Virus record (IMG/VR): IMGVR_UViG_3300048836_000061
Span: 1 to 28,832 of that record
Length of the DNA stretch: 28,832 bases
Source of the DNA: a virus
Reading direction: 5' to 3' (one strand)
Shown here piece by piece: positions 14,380-22,038 of this stretch. How positions within the stretch are numbered: position 1 is the first letter of the stretch; each line of letters starts with the position of its first letter. Position numbers and translations under genes: made by a program. A model generated the notes under the pieces. That model searched no databases. It was not told the DNA's origin and worked only from the letters and a program-made list of their open reading frames with translations.

Positions 14380-15080
14380 GAACCAATCACCCGCGGAATG
14401 GCGGTCGGCAGATCACTGCGCGTCTCGTGCAGCGTGAGGATCGGCTTCGTGCCGTCGCGCGCCATCGCATCGGCGACCTGCCGCTCGTGGTGCATGTGCT
14501 CCTCGGCGTAGTCGAACCCCTTCGCCTTGCGCCAGCGCCACAGCAGGCCCGAGAGCAGCAGTTCGTCGTCCACGAGCCCGAGGTCGGTATCGGCCGCGAA
14601 CGCATCGCGGTAGGTCGCCCCGGTGACATCGGTACACCAGTACCGACTCACGTACTCGAACGCGCACGTATGCCCCGCCGTGGGCGTCGGGATGAACAGC
14701 AACTCGTTGCCGCGCAGACGGTACTCGTAGAACGGACTCGCGAACGTGACCGCCTTGTATCCCTGCCAGATCCGGCCGGGACGCGGACCGAGCACCGGCT
14801 CCCCGGTGGTGCGGTTCCAGATCGTGTCGTTGACGATGTAGCGCACCAACTGGCCGCTCACGATGTCCTCGAGCGCGCCCTGCGATTCCGTGGCAACCGT
14901 GGTGAACGTCGCCTCGTAGGTGAGCGCCTGCCACGCATACCTGCGCGCCAGATCCCGGCCCTCGCTGTTCGCCAGCGCCAGCATCAGCACCGAGGTCTGG
15001 TCCGTTGCCCCCACCACCGCGGATGGCTGCGGGAGCGACAGCTCGGCGCACGCCGCTCGGACGATGGCGAGCAGGTTCAT
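14376..15080 (-). CDS. Head-tail adaptor protein (P22 gp4-like)
   Basis: 234-residue protein starting MNLLAIVRAACAELSLPQPS, a helix-turn pattern typical of gp4-like head-completion proteins. The NSEGRDLARRYAWQALTYEATF segment and RPGRIWQGYKAVTFASPFYEYRLRGNELLFIPTPTAGHT region are characteristic of the podovirus adaptor family, followed by a helical C-terminus (LVDDELLLSGLLWRWRKAKGFDYAEE) that probably packs against the portal. It would form a ring below the portal and receive the nozzle protein encoded next. ATGA overlap with the upstream gene. Identification by pattern and position; the portal itself is outside the window. Confidence 0.78.
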   Translation of the reverse strand: MNLLAIVRAACAELSLPQPSAVVGATDQTSVLMLALANSEGRDLARRYAWQALTYEATFTTVATESQGALEDIVSGQLVRYIVNDTIWNRTTGEPVLGPRPGRIWQGYKAVTFASPFYEYRLRGNELLFIPTPTAGHTCAFEYVSRYWCTDVTGATYRDAFAADTDLGLVDDELLLSGLLWRWRKAKGFDYAEEHMHHERQVADAMARDGTKPILTLHETRSDLPTAIPRVIGS

Positions 15081-15661
15081 GCGCGCTTCTTGCTACCCGC
15101 TTCAAGAGCGGCCAGCCGAGTCTCGAGCGTCTCGATGCGCGTGTCGCGGTCGTTCAACTGCGCCTGCAGGGCCGTGATCTGCTCGGCGGCCTTGTTCGCG
15201 TCGCGGCTCTCGAGGTACGCCTTCGCCTTCTGCTTCAGTTCGCGCGCACCCATGCCGACGCGCTGCATGGTGGGCTCGTTCATGGCCGCGATGTCCTCGA
15301 CCGTGCGCACCCCGGCAGCGATGCAGTTCTCGGCCTGCGCCTTCGACAGCGACGGCCACTGGCGCACCGACAGGCCCAACTCGGGTTCGGCCTGACCGGC
15401 CTTGAATGCGAGGTACTTCTCGCGGAAGTGCCGCGCCCACTCGCCCGGGTAGGTGTTGCTCATCGCGGCCTTGTCGATGTCCGCGAGCCACGCCTCGGCT
15501 TCCTTCTCGACGGTGTCCTTGCAGCCAACCTGGCGCACGATCACGTAATCGACATCGCGCATCACGAGGCCGCCGGCCTTGATGGTGGCGTTGCGGTCTT
15601 CAATGGCGCGCTGCTCGAAGGTGACGAAGGGCGGGCGCTGGGGCATCAATGCGATGGGCAT
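15077..15661 (-). CDS. Phage head-region protein with helix-hairpin-helix-like middle and C-terminal coil
   Basis: 194 residues from ATG 15661 (MPIALMPQRPPFVTFEQRAI), preceded by GAGG 8 bases upstream; the in-frame extension to 15700 runs into the terminator hairpin and is rejected. The N-terminal half (ATIKAGGLVMRDVDYVIVRQ, EAEAWLADIDKAAMSNTYPG, WARHFREKYLAFKAGQ) is of the kind found next to coat genes in related phages. The middle, AQAENCIAAGVRTVEDIAAM then MGARELKQKAKAYLE, resembles a helix-hairpin-helix. The C-terminus is a coiled coil (ITALQAQLNDRDTRIETLET). It is the first gene after the coat-region terminator. Function unknown. Confidence 0.7.
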   Translation of the reverse strand: MPIALMPQRPPFVTFEQRAIEDRNATIKAGGLVMRDVDYVIVRQVGCKDTVEKEAEAWLADIDKAAMSNTYPGEWARHFREKYLAFKAGQAEPELGLSVRQWPSLSKAQAENCIAAGVRTVEDIAAMNEPTMQRVGMGARELKQKAKAYLESRDANKAAEQITALQAQLNDRDTRIETLETRLAALEAGSKKRA

Positions 15662-15680
15662 GAGGGTTACCTCAGTGATT

Positions 15681-15731
15681 GAAAAAGAAAACCCCGCCAC
15701 GAGGGCTCCGTGTGGATCCGTCGTGGCGGGG
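15681..15731 (-). terminator. Intrinsic terminator downstream of the coat/decoration genes
   Basis: A perfect 11-base inverted repeat, CCCCGCCACGA at 15692-15702 and its complement at 15721-15731, encloses an 18-base loop. On the minus strand the stem is followed by TTTTCTTTTTC (15691-15681). This is a strong rho-independent terminator placed between the decoration gene and the next late gene. It probably limits read-through so that scaffold, coat and decoration transcripts exceed those of the downstream tail genes. Confidence 0.9.
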
Positions 15732-15745
15732 CAAGGGGGAGTCCC

Positions 15746-16237
15746 TTACGCTGCGGTCGCGTCGTCCATGAACGGACGGGCGATTTCGAACTCCGCGTAG
15801 CCGGTGGACGGCGTGTCAACCGCCGAGGCGCCCTTCGCGTTCTTCACGCGATCACCAGCAACCACCGTGTCGTCCACCGTGCCGGCCGTCGCCGTGGCGT
15901 ACACCAGACCGTTGTCGGCATAGCCGCTCGCCGCGAGGCCGACAGCCTTGCCGTTGATCTGATACCAGCCGTACTCGCCCGTCACGCACGCGGACATCGC
16001 CACAGCGACCGGGCCAATGGCGTTCGCCGCCAGCAGCGTGGTGCTGAAGTCGTCCGTGTTGTACGTGACCCACTCGCCGATCGCGGTCGAGTTAAGGCCC
16101 TTCAGGTAGATGAACTCGCCGCCGCCGTAGGTCGGATCCACCGCGCGGACGATCGTACCGAGCGGATGGTTCTGAGTGGTGCTGTTCGTCGCGATGGGCT
16201 GCGAGCCGAGCACCTGATCGATGATACGAAATGCCAT
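15746..16237 (-). CDS. Capsid decoration-like protein
   Basis: 163-residue beta-rich protein immediately after the major capsid gene. MAFRIIDQVLGSQPIATNST and HPLGTIVRAVDPTYGGGEFI are followed by alternating strands (WVTYNTDDFSTTLLAANAIG, YGWYQINGKAVGLAASGYAD). The pattern matches small capsid-associated proteins that in other phages sit next to this coat family and cap the outside of the shell. It has its own GGGAGC ribosome-binding site and ends 14 bases before the terminator stem, so it is probably made in amounts similar to coat protein. The decoration role is inferred. Confidence 0.75.
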   Translation of the reverse strand: MAFRIIDQVLGSQPIATNSTTQNHPLGTIVRAVDPTYGGGEFIYLKGLNSTAIGEWVTYNTDDFSTTLLAANAIGPVAVAMSACVTGEYGWYQINGKAVGLAASGYADNGLVYATATAGTVDDTVVAGDRVKNAKGASAVDTPSTGYAEFEIARPFMDDATAA

Positions 16238-16249
16238 GTGTGTGCTCCC

Positions 16250-17239
16250 TTATGCCTTCATCACGCCCTGGAGCTTCCGGTTCGAGCAGCAGAGATTTCC
16301 CTGCCAGATTACCGGAACCACCACCGCGTCCTGGTTGATCGAGCGCAGCTCGGGCATGATCTCCATGTCGGCGTCCTGATGCACCACCATCGACAGGTAG
16401 TCGGTGTTGATGAAGTAGCCGTGCGCGGAGGAAATGCCGCTCGCCGAACTGTCGTGGAACACGTCGGCGTTCTTGTACTTCATCGCCAGCATGCCCGCCT
16501 GACCGTCGTCATCCGGCGCGTAGCGCTTGAGGCTCGTCTGCGACTGCTCGAAGAACGTGAAGTACGTTTCATCCATGACAATCAAATCAGGATGGTCCGC
16601 ACCGCGCGTCAGGCGCAGGTACAGGGGCAGCATCAGCGACTCGATCGTGGTCGATCCCGGCGTGATCGCCGAGCCGCCCTGCAGCGGTGCCGCTGCGGAC
16701 TGCACGACGTTCTGCCAGAACGTGAACGTGGACGAGTCGATGCCGCCCACCGTGCCCGTGCCAGCGTCGGCGATGATCGACTGCAGGCCGCCGATCTGGT
16801 TCGACAGGGAGCCCGCCGAGTACAGATCCTCGGCCAGTCCGTTCGCCATCGACTTCTGCGCGTTCTTGATCTTCGTCTTGACGAGGTTGACGATGCGGTT
16901 CTCGCCGCTGTTCGAGCGGATCTCGAGGCCCGAGGCCGCGACGTTCACGCTCACCTGGCGCCACGGGTATTCCGCAGCCGACAGCACGTCCACCGCCTCG
17001 ACGTTGAGCGGGTCATAGCCGCTGTAGCGGGTGTACGTCGAGTTCTCGGCGTACTCCAGACCCTCAACGATCGACAGGCCGCCGTCTTCGCGACGGATCT
17101 TGCCCTTCTGCGTCAGGCGCCGGAACAGCGCGTTGTGGTTCGAGACGTTGTCCGCAACTTCCTTCTTGTGGTTGCGGTAGGTCGTGGTCACGAGTTCGGT
17201 GAACGTCGTGAACAGACTGGACTGACCGGGTGATGCCAT
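16250..17239 (-). CDS. Major capsid protein
   Basis: 329-residue coat protein of a family I recognise from short-tailed and some myo-type phages. The motifs are NALFRRLTQKGKIRREDGG, IVEGLEYAENSTYTRYSGYD, VSVNVAASGLEIRSNSGENR, and SLSNQIGGLQSIIADAGTGT followed by VGGIDSSTFTFWQNVVQ, with DLIVMDETYFTFFEQSQTSL in the C-terminal half; the overall layout suggests an HK97-type fold. It has the best ribosome-binding site in the late region (AAGGAGATC, 8 bases before ATG), lies directly after the scaffold gene and before the decoration gene, and is upstream of a strong terminator. Its function as shell subunit is secure; the precise family name is not given because no search was possible. Confidence 0.92.
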   Translation of the reverse strand: MASPGQSSLFTTFTELVTTTYRNHKKEVADNVSNHNALFRRLTQKGKIRREDGGLSIVEGLEYAENSTYTRYSGYDPLNVEAVDVLSAAEYPWRQVSVNVAASGLEIRSNSGENRIVNLVKTKIKNAQKSMANGLAEDLYSAGSLSNQIGGLQSIIADAGTGTVGGIDSSTFTFWQNVVQSAAAPLQGGSAITPGSTTIESLMLPLYLRLTRGADHPDLIVMDETYFTFFEQSQTSLKRYAPDDDGQAGMLAMKYKNADVFHDSSASGISSAHGYFINTDYLSMVVHQDADMEIMPELRSINQDAVVVPVIWQGNLCCSNRKLQGVMKA

Positions 17240-17287
17240 CTGGCGATCTCCTTGGATGCGTTGTTACGTGGCACCACCCGGTGACGA

Positions 17288-18343
17288 TCAGCCGTTGTGC
17301 AGGCTGCGGTACGTCTCGCGAATGGTGTCCTCCATCGAGCCGGGCTTGGCGGCGACCGGGGGTGTCCCGCGGCGCTGCACGTTGACGGCGGCGGCCTTTC
17401 TGGCGGCGGCGGCCTCGGCCGCTTCACGCGCACGTCGCTCGGCGTCTTGTTTCGCCATCAGCTTCGCGCGCGTTTCAGGGTGCGCCCAGATCGCCTGTTC
17501 GTAGGCTTTCTCGGGATCGCGTCCAGCCCTGACCAGTGCCACCACGTCCTCGAAGACGGCGTCCATGTACTCGTGCTTGGGGTCGCTCAGGAACTTCTGG
17601 GCGGCCGAGACACGTTCGGCATGCTCCGCTTCCTCGCGGGCGCGTTGGCTTTCGGTAATCGTCTGCTCGAGCTGCCCGAGGCGTTGTAGAACGGGGGCAA
17701 GTTCGGGAGCCGGCTGCTCGCCGCGGTGACGCGGGTCGGCCAGTTCGTTGAGACTGATACCGTAGCCCTGCGCGAGTTGCAACAAAGTGGACCGTTTCTG
17801 TTCAGGGCTGCCAGTCGCGAGCGCGCGCCAGGCGCCCATCACCTCGCGCACCACTTCCTTCGGCGTGCCGCCCAGTTGGCGGATCGTGTCGAAGTGCGGG
17901 CTGATGTCCTCGAACATCGAATGCCCGAACGCGGCGGCGTCCCGGTACTGTGCGATGCCCTTGTGGAAGTCCTCCTCGCGGCGGTGGATCTCCTGCTTCA
18001 CCGGCTCGGGGAGCGCGGCGAACTGGGCCGCGGTTTCCTTCTTCCAGGTATTCGGGGGCTGTTCCCACGGTTTCGGCTCGGGAGGCGGGGCGGCGGCAAT
18101 TTCAGGCGCCTCCGCCACCCCGTCCGTGTCGCCGGGCGCTGCGGCTGGTTCGGTGCGCAGGAACTTACCATCGGGGCCGCGGACGCGCTCGGGAGCGGGG
18201 TTCGTGAGCTTCTGGTACGTGTCGCGGATCGTGTCTTCCATCGACGGTTCGGCCTGAACCGGTGCGACGGGCTCAGGCGTAACGGTGGCCGGCGTGATGT
18301 CGGTCGGGGTAGCGTCAACAGGGGCGAGGGTTTCCTCGGTCAT
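17288..18343 (-). CDS. Scaffolding protein
   Basis: 351-residue acidic, Pro/Ala-rich and helical protein directly upstream of the coat gene, the standard place for a scaffold that shapes the procapsid and then leaves. The N-terminus is disordered (TEETLAPVDATPTDITPATV), then APPPEPKPWEQPPNTWKKE leads into a helical core (FAALPEPVKQEIHRREEDFH, FDTIRQLGGTPKEVVREVM) and a long coiled region (EQTITESQRAREEAEHAE; AERRAREAAEAAAARKAAA). The motif SMEDTIR[DE]TY occurs twice, at 34-43 and at 336-345 near the extreme C-terminus, the end that binds coat in other scaffolds. No protease is visible. It overlaps the zinc-ribbon gene by ATGA. Confidence 0.87.
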   Translation of the reverse strand: MTEETLAPVDATPTDITPATVTPEPVAPVQAEPSMEDTIRDTYQKLTNPAPERVRGPDGKFLRTEPAAAPGDTDGVAEAPEIAAAPPPEPKPWEQPPNTWKKETAAQFAALPEPVKQEIHRREEDFHKGIAQYRDAAAFGHSMFEDISPHFDTIRQLGGTPKEVVREVMGAWRALATGSPEQKRSTLLQLAQGYGISLNELADPRHRGEQPAPELAPVLQRLGQLEQTITESQRAREEAEHAERVSAAQKFLSDPKHEYMDAVFEDVVALVRAGRDPEKAYEQAIWAHPETRAKLMAKQDAERRAREAAEAAAARKAAAVNVQRRGTPPVAAKPGSMEDTIRETYRSLHNG

Positions 18344-18717
18344 GGCGTCTCCAGTGCCCGTCGTTTGGCGGGCGGCAGTTGGTGGTACGTCTCTCTGATC
18401 ACTTTCTCGAGCTTCGCGTCGGACTTCGCCTCACGCTCGGCGAGGCGTTTCTGCGCCTCCTGTTTCTCAGCAGCAAACCCTTCCCACGGGCGCGCTCCTG
18501 AGCGCTTCAGGTCATCCCGGCGCGCAGCCCGCCCCTCGATCCAGCGCCCCGTGGTGGGGCTCTGGTAGCCGGGGAGGTCGGCCTGCACGCCCGCGACCGA
18601 GATCACGATCCCCATGCGCTGCCCGTGGCAGGTGGGCGAATCGTGCCGCTCGGCGACCGTCCTGAAACCGTCTTCGCGCCGGCCGCACGTCGCGCAGGAC
18701 CACTCGTAAATCGGCAT
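18340..18717 (-). CDS. FmdB-type zinc-ribbon protein with scaffold-like tail
   Basis: 125 residues from ATG 18717 (TGATG overlap with the upstream gene); the longer frame to 19020 is out of frame with the upstream gene and is rejected. MPIYEWSCATCGRREDGF begins with the CxxC knuckle of FmdB-like zinc ribbons; the second knuckle is reduced to SPTCHG, so only three cysteines are clear. The middle (QSPTTGRWIEGRAARRDDL) is basic. The C-terminal part is a coil (AEKQEAQKRLAEREAKSDAK) ending EKVIRETYHQL, the same motif found twice in the adjacent scaffold. Similar zinc-ribbon genes precede scaffold genes in related phages. It may assist capsid assembly; the role is not known. Confidence 0.75.
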   Translation of the reverse strand: MPIYEWSCATCGRREDGFRTVAERHDSPTCHGQRMGIVISVAGVQADLPGYQSPTTGRWIEGRAARRDDLKRSGARPWEGFAAEKQEAQKRLAEREAKSDAKLEKVIRETYHQLPPAKRRALETP

Positions 18718-18953
18718 CAGGGCTTGGCGAGCGCCGCCCGGATGGCCGTGTTCTTGTCGGCGTCCGTATCGGCCGCGGCCACCTCGACCCAGCGCGAACG
18801 GCCTGCATACGGACCCACCTGCGGGGTGACGTAGTAGTGCGCCAGCACGGCCGAGTCGGCGACCCGTACCGTGTCGATGCCGCGTGAGGTAATCATGATC
18901 CCGGTCCCGTTCCCGCTCGCGTCGAGCAGGGCTTGCAGTGCAGCGTCGGCCAT
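18717..18953 (-). CDS. Small hypothetical protein (78 aa)
   Basis: 78 residues, MADAALQALLDASGNGTGIM then ITSRGIDTVRVADSAVLAHY, a helix followed by beta-strands (YYVTPQVGPYAGRSRWVEVA) and a final helix. It has a strong GAGGAGA ribosome-binding site and overlaps the zinc-ribbon start. No membrane segment or known motif is seen. Position between the repeat protein and the head genes suggests a virion or assembly role. Function unknown. Confidence 0.65.
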   Translation of the reverse strand: MADAALQALLDASGNGTGIMITSRGIDTVRVADSAVLAHYYVTPQVGPYAGRSRWVEVAAADTDADKNTAIRAALAKP

Positions 18954-18970
18954 CGTCGTATCTCCTCGGT

Positions 18971-21640
18971 TTAGAGCACTTCAGGGAGCAGCGCCTCGAT
19001 CGCTGCCCAGTCGTCGGCAATCATCTGCTCGCGCAGTTGTCGGTACAGCACGCGCAGCGCAATTTCAGCCTCGATCGCCCGCGCGTCCATCGCATCGGCC
19101 CGACGGCGTAGCGCCTCGGCGCGTGCCTCGATCGCTTCCACCCGCGCCGCTTCAGTCTCGCCAGTCGCGGGCGTGGGCGGGATCACGGGTGCGAGGATCG
19201 TTTCGGCCTGCGCGGCGGTTTCCGGGTCCGCGGTCAGTTCGCGGTAGATGTCGCGGATCTGCTCGGTGAGTTCTCGCTCGCGCTTGAGCTTCAGCGTCGC
19301 GCGCTTTTTGCTCCAGCCGGGATGGCGCGGGCGATCGTCGCCGCCGACCTTGCCGGTTTGCGGACCATTGCCTGCGCCGGTCAGCGCTGAGATGGTGCCG
19401 GCGCCGCTGCCGGCGTGCGGGCGAGCGCCAGTGCCACTGCCGACCACGATCCCGAGCGCGGCCGCGCCCGTGCCGATCCACGTCGTCGTGTAATCGCCCG
19501 TGCCCGTACCCGTGACGGCGATCGTGCCGGTGCCCGATCCTTTCGCACCACGGAGGCCCGTACCGCTGCCGGTGAGCGCCGGGAACGTGCCGGTGCCCGA
19601 ACCCACCCACGTCTGCGGCCCTTCGCTGGTGCCCGTCCCAGACCCAGTAGCGGCTGCAATCGTGCCCGCACCCGTGCTGGCGTGCGAGCGCAGGCCCGTA
19701 CCAGACCCGGTGAGCTCCGCAACTGTGCCAGCGCCCGAGCCTGTAAAGCCCTGCGTGACATCCCACGCAATCGCGCCGATCTCGACCTGGCTCACGCCAT
19801 TCGAGTGGCCGTAGACGTAGCACTCGACATCGGCCCCGGTCGGGTCGGACAGCAGGGCCGCGTCCCACGTCGCGGTGACGGTCTGCCCGGTGTCGCTGGT
19901 AACGGATGTGCCGCTGACCAGCGTTGCAACGAACGACCCGGCTTCGTACAGGGCGATATCGACGGTCGGGTTCGCGGTGTCGGTCTTGCGGACCAGCACC
20001 CGGAACGCTTGCAGGTCCGTGCCGGGGGTCGGGTTGGTCGTCGGCGTGGCGAAGCTGACAAGGATCCAAGTGTCCTCGACCCCGGTGCCGCTGCCCGTCA
20101 GGGCGGCAATCGTCCCGGCACCGCTGCCGGTGAATTCCTCTGGTGCGCCGACCGACGTACCCGTGCCAGAGCCGGTCAGGGCGGCAATCGTCCCCGTCCC
20201 GATGCCGTCCGTCATCAGCGGCGCGCACTGCCATGCACCACTCGCCCACGCACCCGGTGCCCATGCCCCGTGATCCCACGCACAGACCATTTCGACGCTT
20301 GAGCCGGTGCCGCTTCCGGTGAGCGCGGTGATCGTGCCGGCACCGCTGCCGGTGAATACGCCAGCCGACGTGCCGGTGCCAGCGCCAGTCAGGGCCGCGA
20401 TGACGCCTGCGCCCGTCCCGGCGCGTTCCTTTAGGCCCGTACCAGACCCGGTGGACGCGGCAATCGTGCCCGCGCCCGTCCCGTAGAACTGCCCAGCCGC
20501 CGCACCTGTACCCGAACCCGTCAGCGCCGTCAGCGTGCCTGCGCCGAGGCCCGAGCGAGCCTTCAGGCCCGTCCCGCTACCGGTCAGTGCAGCGAGGTCG
20601 CCCGCACCCGACCCGTAGAACTGGCTGTAGAACGTGCCGGTGCCGATGCCCGTCGCTGCGGTGACGGTTCCCGCACCCGTACCGCTACGGGCTTTGAGTC
20701 CAGTACCGCTGCCAGTCGAAGCGGCGAGTGTTCCAGCGCCTGTACCGGCGCGAGCCTTAGTGCCTGTGCCTGCGCCCGTTGAGGCAGCAATCGTGCCCGC
20801 ACCGCTGCCGGAATGCGTTGTGGCCGTAACCTCCCACGCGCCCGCAGCCCACGCGCCCGAGGCCCACGCACCCGGCATCCAGGCGTTGCCCTGATAGACC
20901 GACACGCTCGTGCCGGTTCCTGCGCCAGTTAGCGCGGAAAGCGTGCCGCTGCCAGATGCAAGGTTTGGCGACCCCCGCACGACATACGAAATGCCGCCCC
21001 ACGAATCGCCGGCAATGCCCCACGTCGTCTCAGCAACCGTTTCGCTGTTGGTCGTCTGCGCGTCACGGGTCGCAATACCGTGCGCGACCGCGCCCAAGTC
21101 CTGCGCCTGCCGGATCGTCCAGCCGGACGGGTTCGTGCCGCTGAGTGCGTCCGCATCCACGAACGCAAACCAGACCAGTCTGCCGCCGCCGTCATTGGAC
21201 GCGAGATCCCCAACGGGATTCTCGACCGTCGTATCGGTCGTGTTCGCACTCGATCTGGTGAGTACGTTCCCGATCGGGTCCGCAGCGTCGAATTCCCCGG
21301 CGGGAACTCGGATCACCGTCGAAGTCCACGATTCCGTGGCGGACGGGGTAAAGGTCAGCGTGCCTTGAGTCCACGCCCCGGTGCAGATCGTCCACCAGCA
21401 CTTACCGCCGACTTCCGTGCTGTTGGAATAGATCGGCGTGGCATTGATTTCAGACAGCGTTTCGCCGTTCGCCCCGGACGGCTCCGTAACGTCCGTGACG
21501 CTGGTGGAATCGTCCCATGCGATGTTCCAGATCAGCAGATCGCCGGTACTGGCTGCGGGATGCGGGACAGCCCAAGTCGCCCCTGCGGTATTACTACCGC
21601 CAACGGTACAGTCGCCAGCTTCGATCAGAGGCGCGGTCAC
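18971..21640 (-). CDS. Giant glycine-repeat surface protein with C-terminal coiled-coil module
   Basis: 889 residues with GTG start and a strong GGAGGTAAATC ribosome-binding site. Residues 1-227 form a beta-sandwich-like domain (ASTGDLLIWNIAWDDSTSV; WTSTVIRVPAGEFDAADPIG). Residues 229-761 are about 17 imperfect copies of a 20-26-residue unit, GSGAGTIAALTGSGTG plus a variable linker, interrupted twice by Trp-rich patches (NAWMPGAWASGAWAAGAWE at 252-270; AWDHGAWAPGAWASGAWQC at 454-472) and once by a beta-sandwich-like insert (521-631). Residues 768-889 are a charged coiled-coil region beginning RHPGWSKKRATLKLKRERE and ending AAIEALLPEVL. No enzyme motif is seen. It is probably a long flexible appendage or capsid/tail-surface spacer for host or glycan contact. 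The array is a likely site of unit gain and loss. Confidence 0.8.
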   Translation of the reverse strand: MTAPLIEAGDCTVGGSNTAGATWAVPHPAASTGDLLIWNIAWDDSTSVTDVTEPSGANGETLSEINATPIYSNSTEVGGKCWWTICTGAWTQGTLTFTPSATESWTSTVIRVPAGEFDAADPIGNVLTRSSANTTDTTVENPVGDLASNDGGGRLVWFAFVDADALSGTNPSGWTIRQAQDLGAVAHGIATRDAQTTNSETVAETTWGIAGDSWGGISYVVRGSPNLASGSGTLSALTGAGTGTSVSVYQGNAWMPGAWASGAWAAGAWEVTATTHSGSGAGTIAASTGAGTGTKARAGTGAGTLAASTGSGTGLKARSGTGAGTVTAATGIGTGTFYSQFYGSGAGDLAALTGSGTGLKARSGLGAGTLTALTGSGTGAAAGQFYGTGAGTIAASTGSGTGLKERAGTGAGVIAALTGAGTGTSAGVFTGSGAGTITALTGSGTGSSVEMVCAWDHGAWAPGAWASGAWQCAPLMTDGIGTGTIAALTGSGTGTSVGAPEEFTGSGAGTIAALTGSGTGVEDTWILVSFATPTTNPTPGTDLQAFRVLVRKTDTANPTVDIALYEAGSFVATLVSGTSVTSDTGQTVTATWDAALLSDPTGADVECYVYGHSNGVSQVEIGAIAWDVTQGFTGSGAGTVAELTGSGTGLRSHASTGAGTIAAATGSGTGTSEGPQTWVGSGTGTFPALTGSGTGLRGAKGSGTGTIAVTGTGTGDYTTTWIGTGAAALGIVVGSGTGARPHAGSGAGTISALTGAGNGPQTGKVGGDDRPRHPGWSKKRATLKLKRERELTEQIRDIYRELTADPETAAQAETILAPVIPPTPATGETEAARVEAIEARAEALRRRADAMDARAIEAEIALRVLYRQLREQMIADDWAAIEALLPEVL
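19358..20956 (-). repeat. Array of about 17 GSGAGTIAALTGSGTG-type coding repeats
   Basis: In-frame tandem repeat region inside the 889-residue protein. Each unit spells G(S/T)GAGT(I/L/V)xA(L/S)TG(S/A)GTG with a linker of 4-9 residues (often LKAR(A/S) or an aromatic such as QFY). The underlying DNA is similar from unit to unit (for example GTGCCGGCACCGCTGCCGG-type words on the plus strand). The array is broken by two Trp-rich patches and by one non-repeat domain at 19748-20080. Confidence 0.9.
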
Positions 21641-21666
21641 GATTTACCTCCGCGCCGAATCAGTCG

Positions 21667-22038
21667 TTAAGCGCCATCCCACGGGGTCGCATCGCCGTCG
21701 CCAACCACCTCGGCGTCGTTGATCGACTGCACGTTCGCGTCCACCTGACCCGCGACGGTGTAGCTGATCTGGTTCGGGTAGACCTGCACCGTGACCGGGA
21801 TCGCGCCCGTGCCCGAGAACGTGAAGGCGACGTGCGAGTAGTTCGTCTCGGCCTGCGCCGGGGCGTAGGTATGGAACCCGCCGCCCTCGTGCGTACAGGC
21901 ACCGGATCCAACCGAACCCGTGGCCTGCGTTCCGCCGTCGCCCGTAACCGCAACCGTGACCGATCCGGTGAAGGCGGTGCCGTCCGCAGCAGTAATCATC
22001 TGCGCTCCGACAACCTGAGAGGCTACGTTCTTTCTCAC
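21667..22038 (-). CDS. Small beta-rich virion protein (123 aa)
   Basis: 123 residues from a GTG start that overlaps the upstream stop by GTGA; the longer frame to 22332 reads through that gene as Arg/His-rich nonsense. The sequence VGAQMITAADGTAFTGSVTV followed by AVTGDGGTQATGSVGSGACT, THEGGGFHTYAPAQAETNYS and HVAFTFSGTGAIPVTVQVY is a pattern I recall from small proteins in phage structural regions, ending in a VDANVQSINDAEVVGDG tail. It is all-beta and probably part of a virion surface assembly with the neighbouring genes. Exact role unknown. Confidence 0.7.
   Translation of the reverse strand: MRKNVASQVVGAQMITAADGTAFTGSVTVAVTGDGGTQATGSVGSGACTHEGGGFHTYAPAQAETNYSHVAFTFSGTGAIPVTVQVYPNQISYTVAGQVDANVQSINDAEVVGDGDATPWDGA

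Noticed and set aside
15710-17233. Plus-strand ORF of 507 codons opposite the decoration and coat genes
   Set aside because: Crosses the coat and decoration genes and begins within the terminator; antisense shadow.
17240-17287. Small palindrome CACCGGGTGGTG before the coat gene considered as a terminator or operator
   Set aside because: Stem is only four base pairs and no T-tract follows; too weak to call.
19152-20279. Alternative minus-strand frame of 375 codons inside the repeat gene
   Set aside because: It is an off-frame reading of the repeat DNA, rich in Arg, Asp, His and Gly; the 889-residue frame explains the array and has the ribosome-binding site.
19358-20956. Repeat array considered as CRISPR or a non-coding repeat
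   Set aside because: Units are in frame, vary as coding repeats do, and lack constant repeats with unique spacers.
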